64,000 nucleotides of DNA from Alphaproteobacteria bacterium (GCA_029248825.1 JAQWIP010000102.1:1-64000); one strand, 5' to 3'; counted from the stretch's first letter, positions 1 to 8,045 are shown. Numbers and translations are program-made. Notes: generated by a model not told the origin, from the letters alone.

Positions 1-42
1 TTTGGCAATCAGCCGCCCCTCACACTTATCTATGCGCCTAAT

Positions 43-867
43 TTAAAGAGCCAGTAAATCCAGCAAAGCGTCGCTATCGGCTTGCAGCGGGGCGACCGCC
101 TCAAATCCGGCGGCGCGCATGGCGGTTTCTATGGACGGCGACAGGCAATAGGCTTTCGGGCGCACCACATTCGCGCCCGTCGCGCCCGCCGCGTTAAGCT
201 CAGCCGACAGCTTGGCATAAAGCGCGCAAAAAATATCGGCCGAGCGTTGCGAATAAAGCACGACCGCGTCAATCGGCGCAGTGGTGTCTTCCAGCGCCGC
301 TTGCGCCGCCGCCGAAAAAGCCTTAGCGGCTTGCGCGCGATAGAGAACCGCGCGGGCGCAGTTAATGTTTTGGCTTTCAAGCAGCCCCGCCAAATCACCG
401 GCGCGGTCGCGTCCGGCACTATGTAAGAGCGGCGCGCCGCCCTCATAATGCGCGGCAATGGTTTTGACCAAAGCGGGCAAATCGCCATCGGCTTGGTGAA
501 TATTTTGAAACTGCGCCGCGCGCAATATTGCCGCGGTTTGCGGCCCCACCGCAAAAGCCGGGAGCTGCTGCCAAGCGGCGATGAGGTCTTTATGCTTTAT
601 ATTCTCAAGCTGGGGCGCGTCTTCTTTTTGCGCTGTCTTTATTATATGCGTTAAATGCGCCATCAGCGCGCGCACCCCATTGGCGCTGGTAAAGGCCAGA
701 CCGCCGAAAGCTGCGGGCGCGGTTAAAACGCTGTGTATATGGTCCGCGTCACCGGCTTCCAATTCAATATCAATAAGGGGCGAGAGCACCACATCATGGC
801 CCATTGCCGCCAATTGCTCAGCCAAGGGCGCGGCATCCATTGGCGGGCGGGTGACCAAAAGGCGCAT
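43..867 (-). CDS. hemD: Uroporphyrinogen-III synthase
   Basis: The 274-residue protein closes and rearranges hydroxymethylbilane to uroporphyrinogen III, a cytoplasmic step of heme and siroheme synthesis. It begins MRLLVTRPP, the usual opening of HemD, and continues into the alternating two-lobed fold with YSQRSADIF in the second half. The family is poorly conserved, so the call rests on the N-terminal motif, the length and the position. Its ATG overlaps the hemC stop by one base (TAATG), so the two are translationally coupled. Only 42 bases follow the stop inside the window and nothing is recognisable there. Confidence 0.9.
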   Translation of the reverse strand: MRLLVTRPPMDAAPLAEQLAAMGHDVVLSPLIDIELEAGDADHIHSVLTAPAAFGGLAFTSANGVRALMAHLTHIIKTAQKEDAPQLENIKHKDLIAAWQQLPAFAVGPQTAAILRAAQFQNIHQADGDLPALVKTIAAHYEGGAPLLHSAGRDRAGDLAGLLESQNINCARAVLYRAQAAKAFSAAAQAALEDTTAPIDAVVLYSQRSADIFCALYAKLSAELNAAGATGANVVRPKAYCLSPSIETAMRAAGFEAVAPLQADSDALLDLLAL

Positions 868-1808
868 TATCCGGCAACCAAATGCGGCGCTTGGCGGCGC
901 AGTTTTTCACCGGCAGCGCGGCCCATTTCTATCGCGTCTTTTTGCGGCGCGCTGAGGGTGACTTCCACCATCTCGCTGCCATTTTCAGCCAAAAGCCGCC
1001 CCTGCAAGGATAATTCGCCGTCTTTGATATGCGCCAAAGCGGCAATCGGGGTGCGACACGAGCCGTCCAAACTGTTTAAAAAAGCACGCTCCGCCGCCAC
1101 ACATGCCGCCGTTTCGGCGCAATGAAGCGGGGCCAGAAGCGCCAATAGGGCTTCGTCATCGGCGCGGCACTGCACCGCCAAAGCCCCCTGTCCGGCGGCA
1201 GGCAACACGGTTGCGCTGTCGAGGCGCACAGCACCCGCCGGTGCGATATCAAGCCGCGCCAATCCGGCGGCGGCCAAAAGCGTGGCGTGCATATTATTGT
1301 CTTCCAATTTTGCCAATCGCGTGCCGACATTGCCGCGCAAAACGGAAATTTGTAAATCGGGGCGTTTGTGTAAAAGCTGGGCTTGGCGGCGCAAAGAGGC
1401 CGTGCCGATATGCGCGCCCTCGGGCAATGCCGCCAAATCATCAAATTGCAGACCCGGGCGCGGCACTAAAATATCCGCCGCATCGGCGCGCGGTAAAATG
1501 GCGCCCAAAACCAACCCGTCCGGGTCTTGGGTCGGTAAATCTTTGAGGCTGTGAACGGCAAGGCTCAAGGTTCCGGCCCGCAATCCGGCTTCCAATTCTT
1601 CGGTAAATAATCCTTTGCCGCCAAGCGCGGATAATTTGCTTTCCAGCGCGCGGTCGCCCTTAGTGGATATTTTTTCAAAGCCAATGGCATTGGCGGGCAG
1701 CCCATGCGCGGCGCGCAAAGCGTCGGCCACCATTTCGCTTTGCCGCACCGCCAAGGGCGAGGCGCGTGTGCCGATTTTTATCTGCTCTTGTGCCAAATCC
1801 GTTGCCAT
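867..1808 (-). CDS. hemC: Hydroxymethylbilane synthase (porphobilinogen deaminase)
   Basis: HemC polymerises four porphobilinogen units into hydroxymethylbilane. Visible family motifs are KIGTRASPLA near residue 11, AVHSLKDLPT with catalytic Asp90, TASLRRQAQL near 137, and LDGSCRTPIA with the dipyrromethane-binding Cys251. At 313 residues it has normal length. I chose the ATG at 1808 because AAGGGCGGG lies just upstream. A TTG five codons earlier (1823) would consume that Shine-Dalgarno. hemC heads a hemC-hemD operon and is divergent from tsaD, sharing the 138-bp gap 1809-1946. Confidence 0.96.
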   Translation of the reverse strand: MATDLAQEQIKIGTRASPLAVRQSEMVADALRAAHGLPANAIGFEKISTKGDRALESKLSALGGKGLFTEELEAGLRAGTLSLAVHSLKDLPTQDPDGLVLGAILPRADAADILVPRPGLQFDDLAALPEGAHIGTASLRRQAQLLHKRPDLQISVLRGNVGTRLAKLEDNNMHATLLAAAGLARLDIAPAGAVRLDSATVLPAAGQGALAVQCRADDEALLALLAPLHCAETAACVAAERAFLNSLDGSCRTPIAALAHIKDGELSLQGRLLAENGSEMVEVTLSAPQKDAIEMGRAAGEKLRRQAPHLVAG

Positions 1809-1946
1809 TATCCCGCCCTTCAAAAGGCGGCCTCTCCGCCAAAACTTGCACCGCTTTCACAGTCATTTATATAGGGCTATTGAAAGACACACTATATATG
1901 TAGGTGAAACACGCCGTCCCTTACGGCTCATCTCATAGCAAGGAAA

Positions 1947-3062
1947 ATGATGGCGGCAAACCATATATATGTATTGGGGCTGGAAACCAGCTGCGACGAA
2001 ACCGCCGCATCGATTGTTGAAATGCCGGTTGAAAACGGCGCGGCAAGCGGGGCCGGACGCATTTTGGCCAATCAGATTTTAAGCCAAATCGACACCCATG
2101 CGCCCTATGGCGGCGTGGTGCCCGAATTGGCGGCGCGCGCCCATTTAAGCCATCTCGACCGGCTGATTGCGGCGGCTTTTGACGAAGCCAATATGGGCCT
2201 AAGCGATATGGATGCCATTGCCGCCACGGCGGGCCCGGGGCTTATTGGCGGCGTTTTGGTCGGGCTGACCACCGGCAAAGCCTTGGCGCTGGCGGCGCAA
2301 AAACCGTTTATCGGCATTAATCATTTGGAAGGCCATGCGCTCTCGGCGCGGCTGACGGAGAATATAGATTTTCCGTATTTATTACTGCTTGTTTCGGGCG
2401 GGCATTGCCAATTGCTGAGCGTTGCCGCGCTGGGCGACTATACGCTGTTGGGTCAAACCCGCGATGATGCGGTGGGCGAGGCTTATGATAAAGCGGCTAA
2501 GTTAATGTCGCTCGGCTATCCGGGCGGGCCGGAAATAGAACGCCGCGCCCGTGACGGCAATCGCACGGCCCATAAATTGCCGCGCCCGCTTTTAAACGAT
2601 AATCCGACAGATGAAGACGGCTTGCCGACCCATTGCGATTTTTCTTTTTCGGGTCTTAAAACCGCGCTGCGGCAGACCGCCGAAAAAGCCGCGCCGCTTG
2701 ATGAAGCCAAAGTGGCGGATTTGGCGGCATCTTTTGAAGCCGCTATCGGCGATTGCCTGACCACCCAAAGCCGCCGCGCCATGCAATTATTTCGTCATCA
2801 AAGCCACAAACAAGTCGGCGGGCAGGGCACACTTAATTTTGTGCTTGCCGGGGGCGTGGCTGCCAATCACTATTTACGCGCTCGTTTGGGCGCAACGGCG
2901 CGGGATGAGGATTTCAATCTTTTTGTGCCGCCGCCCGGCCTATGCACGGATAATGCCGCGATGATTGCCCGCGCCGGAGCCGAGCGTTTTGCCGCCGGAC
3001 AAATTAATGCCGCGCCCATGGCAATTGCCGCGCGCGCGCGCTGGCCGCTCAACGATTTATAA
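1947..3062 (+). CDS. tsaD: tRNA N6-adenosine threonylcarbamoyltransferase
   Basis: TsaD transfers the threonylcarbamoyl group to A37 of ANN-decoding tRNAs in the cytoplasm, working with TsaB, TsaC and TsaE. The sequence shows the ASKHA-fold signature GLETSCDETAAS at the N terminus, the metal-binding INHLEGH pair of histidines, LLVSGGHCQL, FSFSGLKTAL and the C-terminal AGGVAANHYLR and CTDNAAMIA motifs. Length is 371 residues. Two ATGs are adjacent (1947 and 1950). AAGG at 1940-1943 is very close to both, so the second is marginally better. A strong terminator follows 19 bp after the stop. Confidence 0.96.
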   Translation: MMAANHIYVLGLETSCDETAASIVEMPVENGAASGAGRILANQILSQIDTHAPYGGVVPELAARAHLSHLDRLIAAAFDEANMGLSDMDAIAATAGPGLIGGVLVGLTTGKALALAAQKPFIGINHLEGHALSARLTENIDFPYLLLLVSGGHCQLLSVAALGDYTLLGQTRDDAVGEAYDKAAKLMSLGYPGGPEIERRARDGNRTAHKLPRPLLNDNPTDEDGLPTHCDFSFSGLKTALRQTAEKAAPLDEAKVADLAASFEAAIGDCLTTQSRRAMQLFRHQSHKQVGGQGTLNFVLAGGVAANHYLRARLGATARDEDFNLFVPPPGLCTDNAAMIARAGAERFAAGQINAAPMAIAARARWPLNDL

Positions 3063-3081
3063 ACCGTAAAAATAAAAAAAT

Positions 3082-3115
3082 GGCTCCGATGGGGGAGGAC
3101 CATCGGAGCCTTTTT
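3082..3115. terminator. Bidirectional intrinsic terminator after tsaD
   Basis: An 11-bp perfect stem, GGCTCCGATGG at 3082-3092 and CCATCGGAGCC at 3100-3110, is followed by TTTTT on the plus strand. It is flanked on the other side by an A-run (ATAAAAAAAT), which reads as a T-run on the minus strand. It ends tsaD transcription and can stop minus-strand transcripts from the small gene at 3206-3334. Two further weaker hairpins follow: GGCCTTT/AAAGGCC at 3117-3133 and AATAAAG/CTTTATT at 3136-3164. Confidence 0.9.
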
Positions 3116-3205
3116 AGGCCTTTCAAAAAGGCCAGAATAAAGTCTTTGGGAGAAAGTCTTTATTCGTTGTTTCGCAAAATTCGTGGGAGGGCCGGGAGGA
3201 GGCCG

Positions 3206-3334
3206 TTAAACGATTGCGATGCCGGCGACAGAATGGGTGATCAAAGCCACACCATAAAGTGCCAAAACGGCGGATGCCAAAGCCGGAACAGATGTGATGC
3301 GGCGGATGGCTGTGAATGTTTGTGTCATAATCAT
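3206..3334 (-). CDS. Putative 42-residue membrane micro-protein
   Basis: I do not recognise this product. The frame starts MIMTQTFTAIRR, giving a short basic N terminus. A hydrophobic helix of about 26 residues follows (SVPALASAVLALYGVALI and on to the C-terminal AGIAIV). That fits a single-pass inner-membrane small protein with the N terminus inside. GAGAGAG precedes the ATG at 3334, and a second in-frame ATG lies at 3328. The reading frame stays open further upstream to 3451, but that part crosses an inverted repeat and looks like leader. It sits in an AT-rich gap, with a candidate TetR operator about 95-115 bp upstream. Coding status is inferred only. Confidence 0.4.
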   Translation of the reverse strand: MIMTQTFTAIRRITSVPALASAVLALYGVALITHSVAGIAIV

Positions 3335-3420
3335 GCTCTCTCTTTTGGTCTCAATTACATTTAACGGAAGCATACTGGTTTTTCCGTCTCGATAATTATT
3401 AGATAGCGCATGTAGAAACA

Positions 3421-3458
3421 AAAAACAATGAATATTTTCAATATTATTCATTGTTTTT
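3421..3458. promoter_or_regulatory. Large inverted repeat, candidate TetR operator or tetR terminator
   Basis: A perfect 14-bp inverted repeat, AAAAACAATGAATA (3421-3434) and TATTCATTGTTTTT (3445-3458), is separated by 10 bp. Its core TGAATA-N10-TATTCA is repeated exactly, with the same half-sites and spacing, at 4268-4289 upstream of the TetR gene. That coincidence favours a protein-binding site. The AT-rich stem with T-runs on both strands could also act as a weak terminator for tetR transcripts arriving from the right. It lies upstream of the micro-ORF on the minus strand. Confidence 0.5.
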
Positions 3459-3514
3459 ATAAATACTTCAAAATATCTCTATCCATCTGACTTTATTGTA
3501 TAATTATGAAATCT

Positions 3515-3557
3515 GAGCCGCTAAAGCCCCGGATTTTCTCCAGAACCGGCTCTTTTT
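3515..3557 (+). terminator. Hairpin with T-run, possible terminator
   Basis: GAGCCG (3515-3520) pairs with CGGCTC (3547-3552), followed by TTTTTATTT. The loop is long (26 bases). On the plus strand it looks like a terminator but no plus-strand gene is evident immediately upstream. On the minus strand it lies 36-78 bp past the tetR stop but has a poor T-run. The stretch 3116-3592 otherwise holds only the hairpins, the micro-ORF and the operator-like repeat. Confidence 0.35.
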
Positions 3558-3592
3558 ATTTAAAAAAAATACGTTTTTTCTCGAAAAACCGT

Positions 3593-4243
3593 TTAGCGAA
3601 GCGTCAAAGAGGCGTCTTCTTCTGGAATTTCTGTCGCTGGCACGGGAGCGCCATCTTGCGCCACCATCAGGCCGCGCATCACGAGGCTCAAAACATGCGC
3701 CAATTCGCGTTCCAGCTCGTCCAAAGATTGCTTGGTAAACACTTGCGGATAGCGATATTTGAGGGTCAGCGCGTGCAAGGCAATGGTGGTCGCAGGCACG
3801 CTATCGGTTGCGAACTCGCCACTGGCGGCGCCTTCGTGCAAAATCCGCTGGAACAAACGACGCTCGCGGCGCAGGCTTTCAATTTGAAATTGCGGCCGCT
3901 CGGCCACCACCACTTGCGCCAATTCCACCGTCTTCGGCTGGTTTTCCAACAGATGATAGGTGTGGCGCAAATCGGCAAAAATAACCTCTTCGAGGCGCTG
4001 GCGCGAACTGCGATACGGACAGGCCAGAACACTCTCTAAAACCTCCACAGCCGACAGCGCTTCGCGCCGCGCAATCTCTACCGCAATATCGATTTTCCCT
4101 TTGAAAAACCGATAAATATTGCCCGAAGACATGGCGCAATCATCGGCCAATTCGGCAATCGTGGTTTTGGGATATCCGTAATGGGCAAAGCGCTCGCGCG
4201 CCGCCACAAGGATTTTTTCCCGAATGAGATCTGCTTCAGACAT
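3593..4243 (-). CDS. TetR/AcrR-family transcriptional regulator
   Basis: The 216-residue protein starts MSEADLIREKILVAARERF and has a typical TetR N-terminal helix-turn-helix. The recognition region reads TTIAELADDCAMSSGNIYRFF, followed by helical ligand-binding sequence. The C-terminal part ends in an acidic tail. I place the start at 4243. The frame is open to 4786, but the extension is antisense to gpsA and lacks regulator sequence. No strong Shine-Dalgarno is visible. Upstream, between this gene and gpsA, lies the inverted repeat TGAATA-N10-TATTCA, and a matching copy lies downstream. Autoregulation and control of the micro-ORF are inferred. The ligand is unknown. Confidence 0.88.
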   Translation of the reverse strand: MSEADLIREKILVAARERFAHYGYPKTTIAELADDCAMSSGNIYRFFKGKIDIAVEIARREALSAVEVLESVLACPYRSSRQRLEEVIFADLRHTYHLLENQPKTVELAQVVVAERPQFQIESLRRERRLFQRILHEGAASGEFATDSVPATTIALHALTLKYRYPQVFTKQSLDELERELAHVLSLVMRGLMVAQDGAPVPATEIPEEDASLTLR

Positions 4244-4267
4244 GCTCACAAGGTAGCTAGGATAGAG

Positions 4268-4289
4268 TGAATAATCAACAAAATATTCA
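4268..4289. promoter_or_regulatory. Candidate TetR operator between tetR and gpsA
   Basis: TGAATA (4268-4273) and TATTCA (4284-4289) form a 6-bp inverted repeat with a 10-bp spacer in the divergent tetR/gpsA region, 25 bp upstream of the tetR start. The same half-sites with the same spacing occur inside the repeat at 3421-3458. TetR proteins usually bind palindromes of this kind next to their own genes. Binding here is inference. Confidence 0.5.
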
Positions 4290-4388
4290 TTCGTCACCCT
4301 GCGGCACCTTCGCCTATTTGTGCAAAACTTGCATCCCGAAGGCCAGACGGTTATGACCAGAAGAGTAGAAAATTTGACGGAGACCCCC

Positions 4389-5435
4389 ATGGCGGACGCA
4401 CAACAAACAAAGCCCGCATCCCCCCAGCTCGCGCAAGCCGCCGTATTGGGCGCAGGCGCTTGGGGCACCGCCTTGGCCGTCACGCTGGCCATCCAACGCC
4501 GTGGCGCATCGGCAGCGCCGGTCAAACTATGGGCGCATGAAAGCAGCACCGTTGGCGCCATTAACACGCAGCACGAAAACAAAGAATTTTTGCCCGGCCT
4601 GACTTTGCCCGAAACCATTGTCGCCACCACAGCGCTGGCCGATTTGGCCGATAGCGAGATTGTGCTGATGGTCGTGCCAGCGCAATTCGCGCGGCGCGTC
4701 ATCGCCGATATCGCGCCGCTCTTAAAACCCGACGCCAGCCTTGTGCTATGCGCCAAAGGGGTCGAGCGCGATAGTTTGAAATTCATGTCCGATGTCGCCA
4801 GCGATTATATCGACGAAGCGCAAATCGCGGTTTTATCGGGCCCAAGTTTCGCCGCCGATGTCGCGCGTGGTCTGCCCACCGCCGTCACGCTGGCCTGCAC
4901 CGATGCAACGCGGGGCGCTTATCTTTGCGAGCAAATCGGCTCGGCCGGCTTTCGCCCCTATTTGTCGAGCGATGTGATTGGCGCCGAAATTGGCGGCGCC
5001 CTTAAAAATGTTTTAGCCATTGCTTGCGGTATCGTGGCCGGTAAAAAACTCGGCGAGAGTGCGCGCGCTGCCATTACCGCGCGCGGCTTTGTCGAAATGC
5101 AACGCCTCGGCACGGCGCTGGGGGCGAAGCCTGAAACCTTGGGCGGGCTATCGGGACTGGGCGATCTTATCCTGACTTGCTCGAGCGACACATCGCGCAA
5201 TTTCTCGCTTGGCCGCGCGCTTGGCGAGGGTGCCAGCGCGGCGCAGGTTTTGGCGCAACGCAGCTCGGTTTCAGAAGGCGCGATGAGCGCTCAAGCCGTC
5301 ACCGCTTTGGCCGTACGCCACGACTTAGAGCTGCCGATTTGCGCCGCCGTCGATGCCGTCTTATCGGGCGCGCTCGAAACCGATGCCGCCATTCATTCTT
5401 TAATGGCGCGCCCCTTCACGGCAGAAGTTGACTAG
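4389..5435 (+). CDS. gpsA: Glycerol-3-phosphate dehydrogenase [NAD(P)+]
   Basis: GpsA reduces dihydroxyacetone phosphate to sn-glycerol 3-phosphate, the backbone for phospholipids. The Rossmann motif VLGAGAWGTALA lies near the N terminus. Further family signatures are VLSGPSFAADVARGLPT, the helix LKNVLAIACGIVAG, with the catalytic Lys in the AGKKLGES region, and LGGLSGLGDLILTC. I start at the ATG of MADAQQ because GGAGAC precedes it. A GTG at 4320 and an ATG at 4353 in the same frame would add up to 23 residues. This gives 348 residues, a normal length. It is divergent from tetR. Confidence 0.93.
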   Translation: MADAQQTKPASPQLAQAAVLGAGAWGTALAVTLAIQRRGASAAPVKLWAHESSTVGAINTQHENKEFLPGLTLPETIVATTALADLADSEIVLMVVPAQFARRVIADIAPLLKPDASLVLCAKGVERDSLKFMSDVASDYIDEAQIAVLSGPSFAADVARGLPTAVTLACTDATRGAYLCEQIGSAGFRPYLSSDVIGAEIGGALKNVLAIACGIVAGKKLGESARAAITARGFVEMQRLGTALGAKPETLGGLSGLGDLILTCSSDTSRNFSLGRALGEGASAAQVLAQRSSVSEGAMSAQAVTALAVRHDLELPICAAVDAVLSGALETDAAIHSLMARPFTAEVD

Positions 5436-5498
5436 CGGGCGCGAAAGCCGAAATATATCGACGCGGGGCTTACAGGGCGCCGCATAAAGGAGAGCAAA

Positions 5499-5792
5499 AT
5501 GTATTGTGTGATTTGTAAAGATAAGCCCGACCATGTCGACGTGCGGATGGCCAATCGTCCCGACCATGTGGCCTATGTCTTGGCCGACCCAAGCGTTAAG
5601 ACCGCTGGCCCCTTTGTAGCCGAAGACGGCGAAACCATGATTGGCACGCTACTGGTTTTGGATGTCGAAACCCGCGCCGAGGCCGAAGCCTTTGCCGCCA
5701 ATGACCCATATCATAAAGCCGGGCTTTTTGAGAGCGTCGAGGTTATGGCTTGGAAACACCTCATCGGCGGCTTGGCCGACTCCAACGCCTAA
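5499..5792 (+). CDS. YCII-related domain protein
   Basis: This 97-residue protein has the alpha/beta layout of the YciI family: an N-terminal MYCVICKDKPDH strand, then GPFVAEDGETMIGTLLVLD, then AEAEAFAANDPYHKAGLF. The family shares a dimeric ferredoxin-like fold with a conserved His-Asp pair. Enzymatic roles are mostly unproven, and some members are dehydrochlorinase-like. GGAGAGC precedes the ATG. It is 27 bp upstream of the EVE gene. In many alphaproteobacteria gpsA, YCII and EVE genes lie together, which suits a shared transcript. Confidence 0.85.
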   Translation: MYCVICKDKPDHVDVRMANRPDHVAYVLADPSVKTAGPFVAEDGETMIGTLLVLDVETRAEAEAFAANDPYHKAGLFESVEVMAWKHLIGGLADSNA

Positions 5793-5819
5793 CCCTTATT
5801 TAGCGTCAGGAAAAAAACG

Positions 5820-6278
5820 ATGGCCTTTTGGTTATTTAAATCTGAACCCAATACATGGGGCTGGGCCGACCAGGTCGCACGTGGGACTAAGGGCGAACAT
5901 TGGGACGGGGTCCGAAATTTCCTCGCCAATAAAAACATGAAACAAATGCAGCTGGGCGACCGCGGCTTCTTTTATCATTCGGTCAATGAAAAGTGCATCG
6001 TTGGCACGGTCGAGATTATCAAGACCCATTACCCCGACCACACCGACCCGAAAGGTCGCTTTGGCATGGTCGATATTCAGGCGCTAGAAACGGCGACGCA
6101 TCAAGCCACTTTGGCGAAGATTAAAGCCGAGCCAAAATTGGAGAATATGGTTTTAGTCAATAATTCGCGCCTCTCGGTGCAGCCCGTGCTGGCTAGCGAA
6201 TGGAAGTTTGTTTGCAAAATCTGCGGCCTCGACCCCAAACGCACCAAAGCCAATGTGGCGGAAAATGCCAAACCGTAA
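5820..6278 (+). CDS. EVE domain-containing protein
   Basis: The 152-residue protein starts MAFWLFKSEPNTWGW, the characteristic EVE/thymocyte nuclear protein 1 opening. It has WDGVRNFLANKNMKQMQLGD and FFYHS, which form the PUA-like pocket. EVE domains bind modified nucleobases in nucleic acids, but the cellular role of stand-alone bacterial members is not settled. AGGAAAAAAACG precedes the ATG. The stop lies inside the following Rieske gene (14-bp overlap), implying translational coupling. Confidence 0.9.
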   Translation: MAFWLFKSEPNTWGWADQVARGTKGEHWDGVRNFLANKNMKQMQLGDRGFFYHSVNEKCIVGTVEIIKTHYPDHTDPKGRFGMVDIQALETATHQATLAKIKAEPKLENMVLVNNSRLSVQPVLASEWKFVCKICGLDPKRTKANVAENAKP

Positions 6279-6654
6279 GACAGGCTCTTGCGCGGGGAGC
6301 ATCGATATTTGCGGCCTCGACGAAATGCCCGAACGCGGCGCGCGCGGGTTTGAACTGGCCATGCCAGACGCAGACCCGCTGCCCATTATCGTCTGGCGCG
6401 ACGGCGAGCAGCTGCGCGCTTTCGTTAATAAATGCCCGCACCTCGGCCTGCCGCTCGAGACTTTTCCCGACAAATTTTTATCCCAAGACGCCCGCACGCT
6501 CATCTGCTCGGCGCATGGCGCGCGGTTTAATGCCGAGGGCGATTGCACCTCAGGGCCTTGCCAAGGCGATGCGCTGACCAAACTCGATATCCGCGTGGTG
6601 GTGCGCGACACAAAACCAAGGCTTGTGCTGGAGAGGCCGTCTGGTCATAGTTAA
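6265..6654 (+). CDS. Rieske [2Fe-2S] ferredoxin-like protein
   Basis: The 129-residue soluble protein carries both Rieske ligand motifs: CPHLGLPLE (Cys and His) and CSAHGARFN (Cys and His). These are enough to bind a 2Fe-2S cluster. There is no transmembrane anchor and no oxygenase catalytic domain, so it is a stand-alone ferredoxin or small-subunit type, like NirD- or BphF-class proteins. I start at ATG 6265 with GGCGGAAA upstream. An ATG at 6208 lies deep in the EVE gene. Its electron-transfer partner is not in the immediate neighbourhood. Confidence 0.85.
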   Translation: MPNRKTGSCAGSIDICGLDEMPERGARGFELAMPDADPLPIIVWRDGEQLRAFVNKCPHLGLPLETFPDKFLSQDARTLICSAHGARFNAEGDCTSGPCQGDALTKLDIRVVVRDTKPRLVLERPSGHS

Positions 6655-6686
6655 TCCCAAGAGATACGAAACCTTGGGGGGACACC

Positions 6687-8003
6687 ATGTCGCAAACACA
6701 AGAAAAAGATTTCTCGGCCGGACGCAGCGATTACGCGGTTCTGGGATTGCTGGCTTTTATTAACGTCCTGAATTTTGTCGACCGACAATTGCTCGCCAGT
6801 TTTGCCAATTTCATTGTTCCCGATTTAGAGCTGAGCAATACCCAATTCGGCTTGCTAACGGGTTTTGGTTTCATTGTTTTTTATTCCGTCATGGGGCTGT
6901 TCATGGGGGCGTTGGCCGATCGGGTAAATCGTCCGCGACTGCTGGCTTTTGGTCTGGCGATGTGGAGTGCTTTGACGCTGGCCTCGGGCGCGGCGCGCGG
7001 CTTTGTCTCGCTGCTCATCCCGCGCATGCTCATCGGTATTGGCGAAAGCGTGGCCACGCCGACCTCTATGTCGATTTTGGCCGACCGTTTTCCCGCGCGC
7101 CAATTGGGCTTTGCGGCTGGGTTTTATTATCTCGGCGTGCCTGTGGGCGTTGCCATATCGCTATTGATTGCGGGCTATTTGGGGCCCGCGATTGGCTGGC
7201 GCAATTGTTTTTATTTGCTCGGCGGGCTTGGGCTTTTTGTGGCGCTAAGTGTTTTGCTGCTGCGCGAGACGCCGCGAAAGGGCGTTGTGCTGAAGGCCGA
7301 TGGCGGGGTGGAGGGCATGGCGTTTGGCGAGGTATTATCGCTGCTTTGGGCAACCTTGAAAAACTCGCCGGCGTTGACTTGCGTCATTGCGGGCGGCGTG
7401 GTGTTTCATTTTATTCTCGGCGCGGCCGCCTTCGACCAGTTGTGGTTTGTGCAAGAGCGCGGATATGAACGCGCCGAAATTGCTGTCAAAGCCGGTTGGC
7501 TGGCGGCGGCAGGGGGCATTTTGGGAAATCTCTGCGGCGGGATTTTGGGCGACTGGTGGCAGTCTAAATTTAAAACCGGACGGCCAATGTTTTTATTCTG
7601 GGCAGGCTTGGTGCTGACCCCTTTCGCCTTGGCGTATCGGCTGGTGCCGGGCGACCATTTTTTGTTTGAGCTGGGTATTCTTCTGGGTTTCTTTCAGCTT
7701 GGGCTTTTTTACGGCCCGACCTTTGCCACGGTGCAAGAATTGGCACCGGCTAAAATTCGCGCCACTGTGGTGGCCTTTTATATCCTCGTGCTGAATTTCA
7801 TCGGCCTTGGCATTGGCATTACAGGCGGCGGGATTATGATTGATCGGCTGGCGGATAGTGGCTATGCGACCCCCTATACGCTGACGCTATTTGTTTTCAC
7901 GCTCATCTCTATGCTGGCGCTGCCGCTGAACTTTATGGCTGGAAAATTATACCATCGCGATTTGGCGCGCCTGCAAGAACGCTCGCTTGCCGAAAGCTCT
8001 TAG
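6687..8003 (+). CDS. Major facilitator superfamily transporter, spinster-like
   Basis: The 438-residue integral membrane protein has about twelve hydrophobic segments in two halves. The first half has FVDRQLLASFANFIVPDLEL, GLFMGALADRVNRPRL (the MFS loop 2-3 motif), and RMLIGIGESVATPTSMSILAD. Similarity in layout is to the Spns/spinster branch, with FVDRQ near the start of helix 1. The substrate cannot be told from sequence. A GGGGGG Shine-Dalgarno precedes the ATG. It lies between the Rieske gene and acs in the same direction. Confidence 0.88.
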   Translation: MSQTQEKDFSAGRSDYAVLGLLAFINVLNFVDRQLLASFANFIVPDLELSNTQFGLLTGFGFIVFYSVMGLFMGALADRVNRPRLLAFGLAMWSALTLASGAARGFVSLLIPRMLIGIGESVATPTSMSILADRFPARQLGFAAGFYYLGVPVGVAISLLIAGYLGPAIGWRNCFYLLGGLGLFVALSVLLLRETPRKGVVLKADGGVEGMAFGEVLSLLWATLKNSPALTCVIAGGVVFHFILGAAAFDQLWFVQERGYERAEIAVKAGWLAAAGGILGNLCGGILGDWWQSKFKTGRPMFLFWAGLVLTPFALAYRLVPGDHFLFELGILLGFFQLGLFYGPTFATVQELAPAKIRATVVAFYILVLNFIGLGIGITGGGIMIDRLADSGYATPYTLTLFVFTLISMLALPLNFMAGKLYHRDLARLQERSLAESS

Positions 8004-8045
8004 CCGCGTTTATAGTAGCCCCTTGTGACGCAAGGGAGAAACGCC

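Noticed and set aside
82..426. 114-codon plus-strand frame
   Set aside because: Antisense of hemD, Arg-rich shadow.
1809..1946. Divergent promoters for hemC and tsaD
   Set aside because: TTGAAA and TATATA hexamers occur but their spacing (7 bp) is wrong, so I do not call a promoter.
3499..3552. Possible small RNA between TATAAT (3499-3504) and the hairpin at 3515-3557
   Set aside because: No -35 element at the right spacing and only about 45 bases of transcript; not enough support.
4244..4786. The tetR frame is open for 181 more codons to the right
   Set aside because: The extension is antisense to gpsA and contains no regulator sequence; TetR proteins are about 200 residues and start with MSEAD-like helices.
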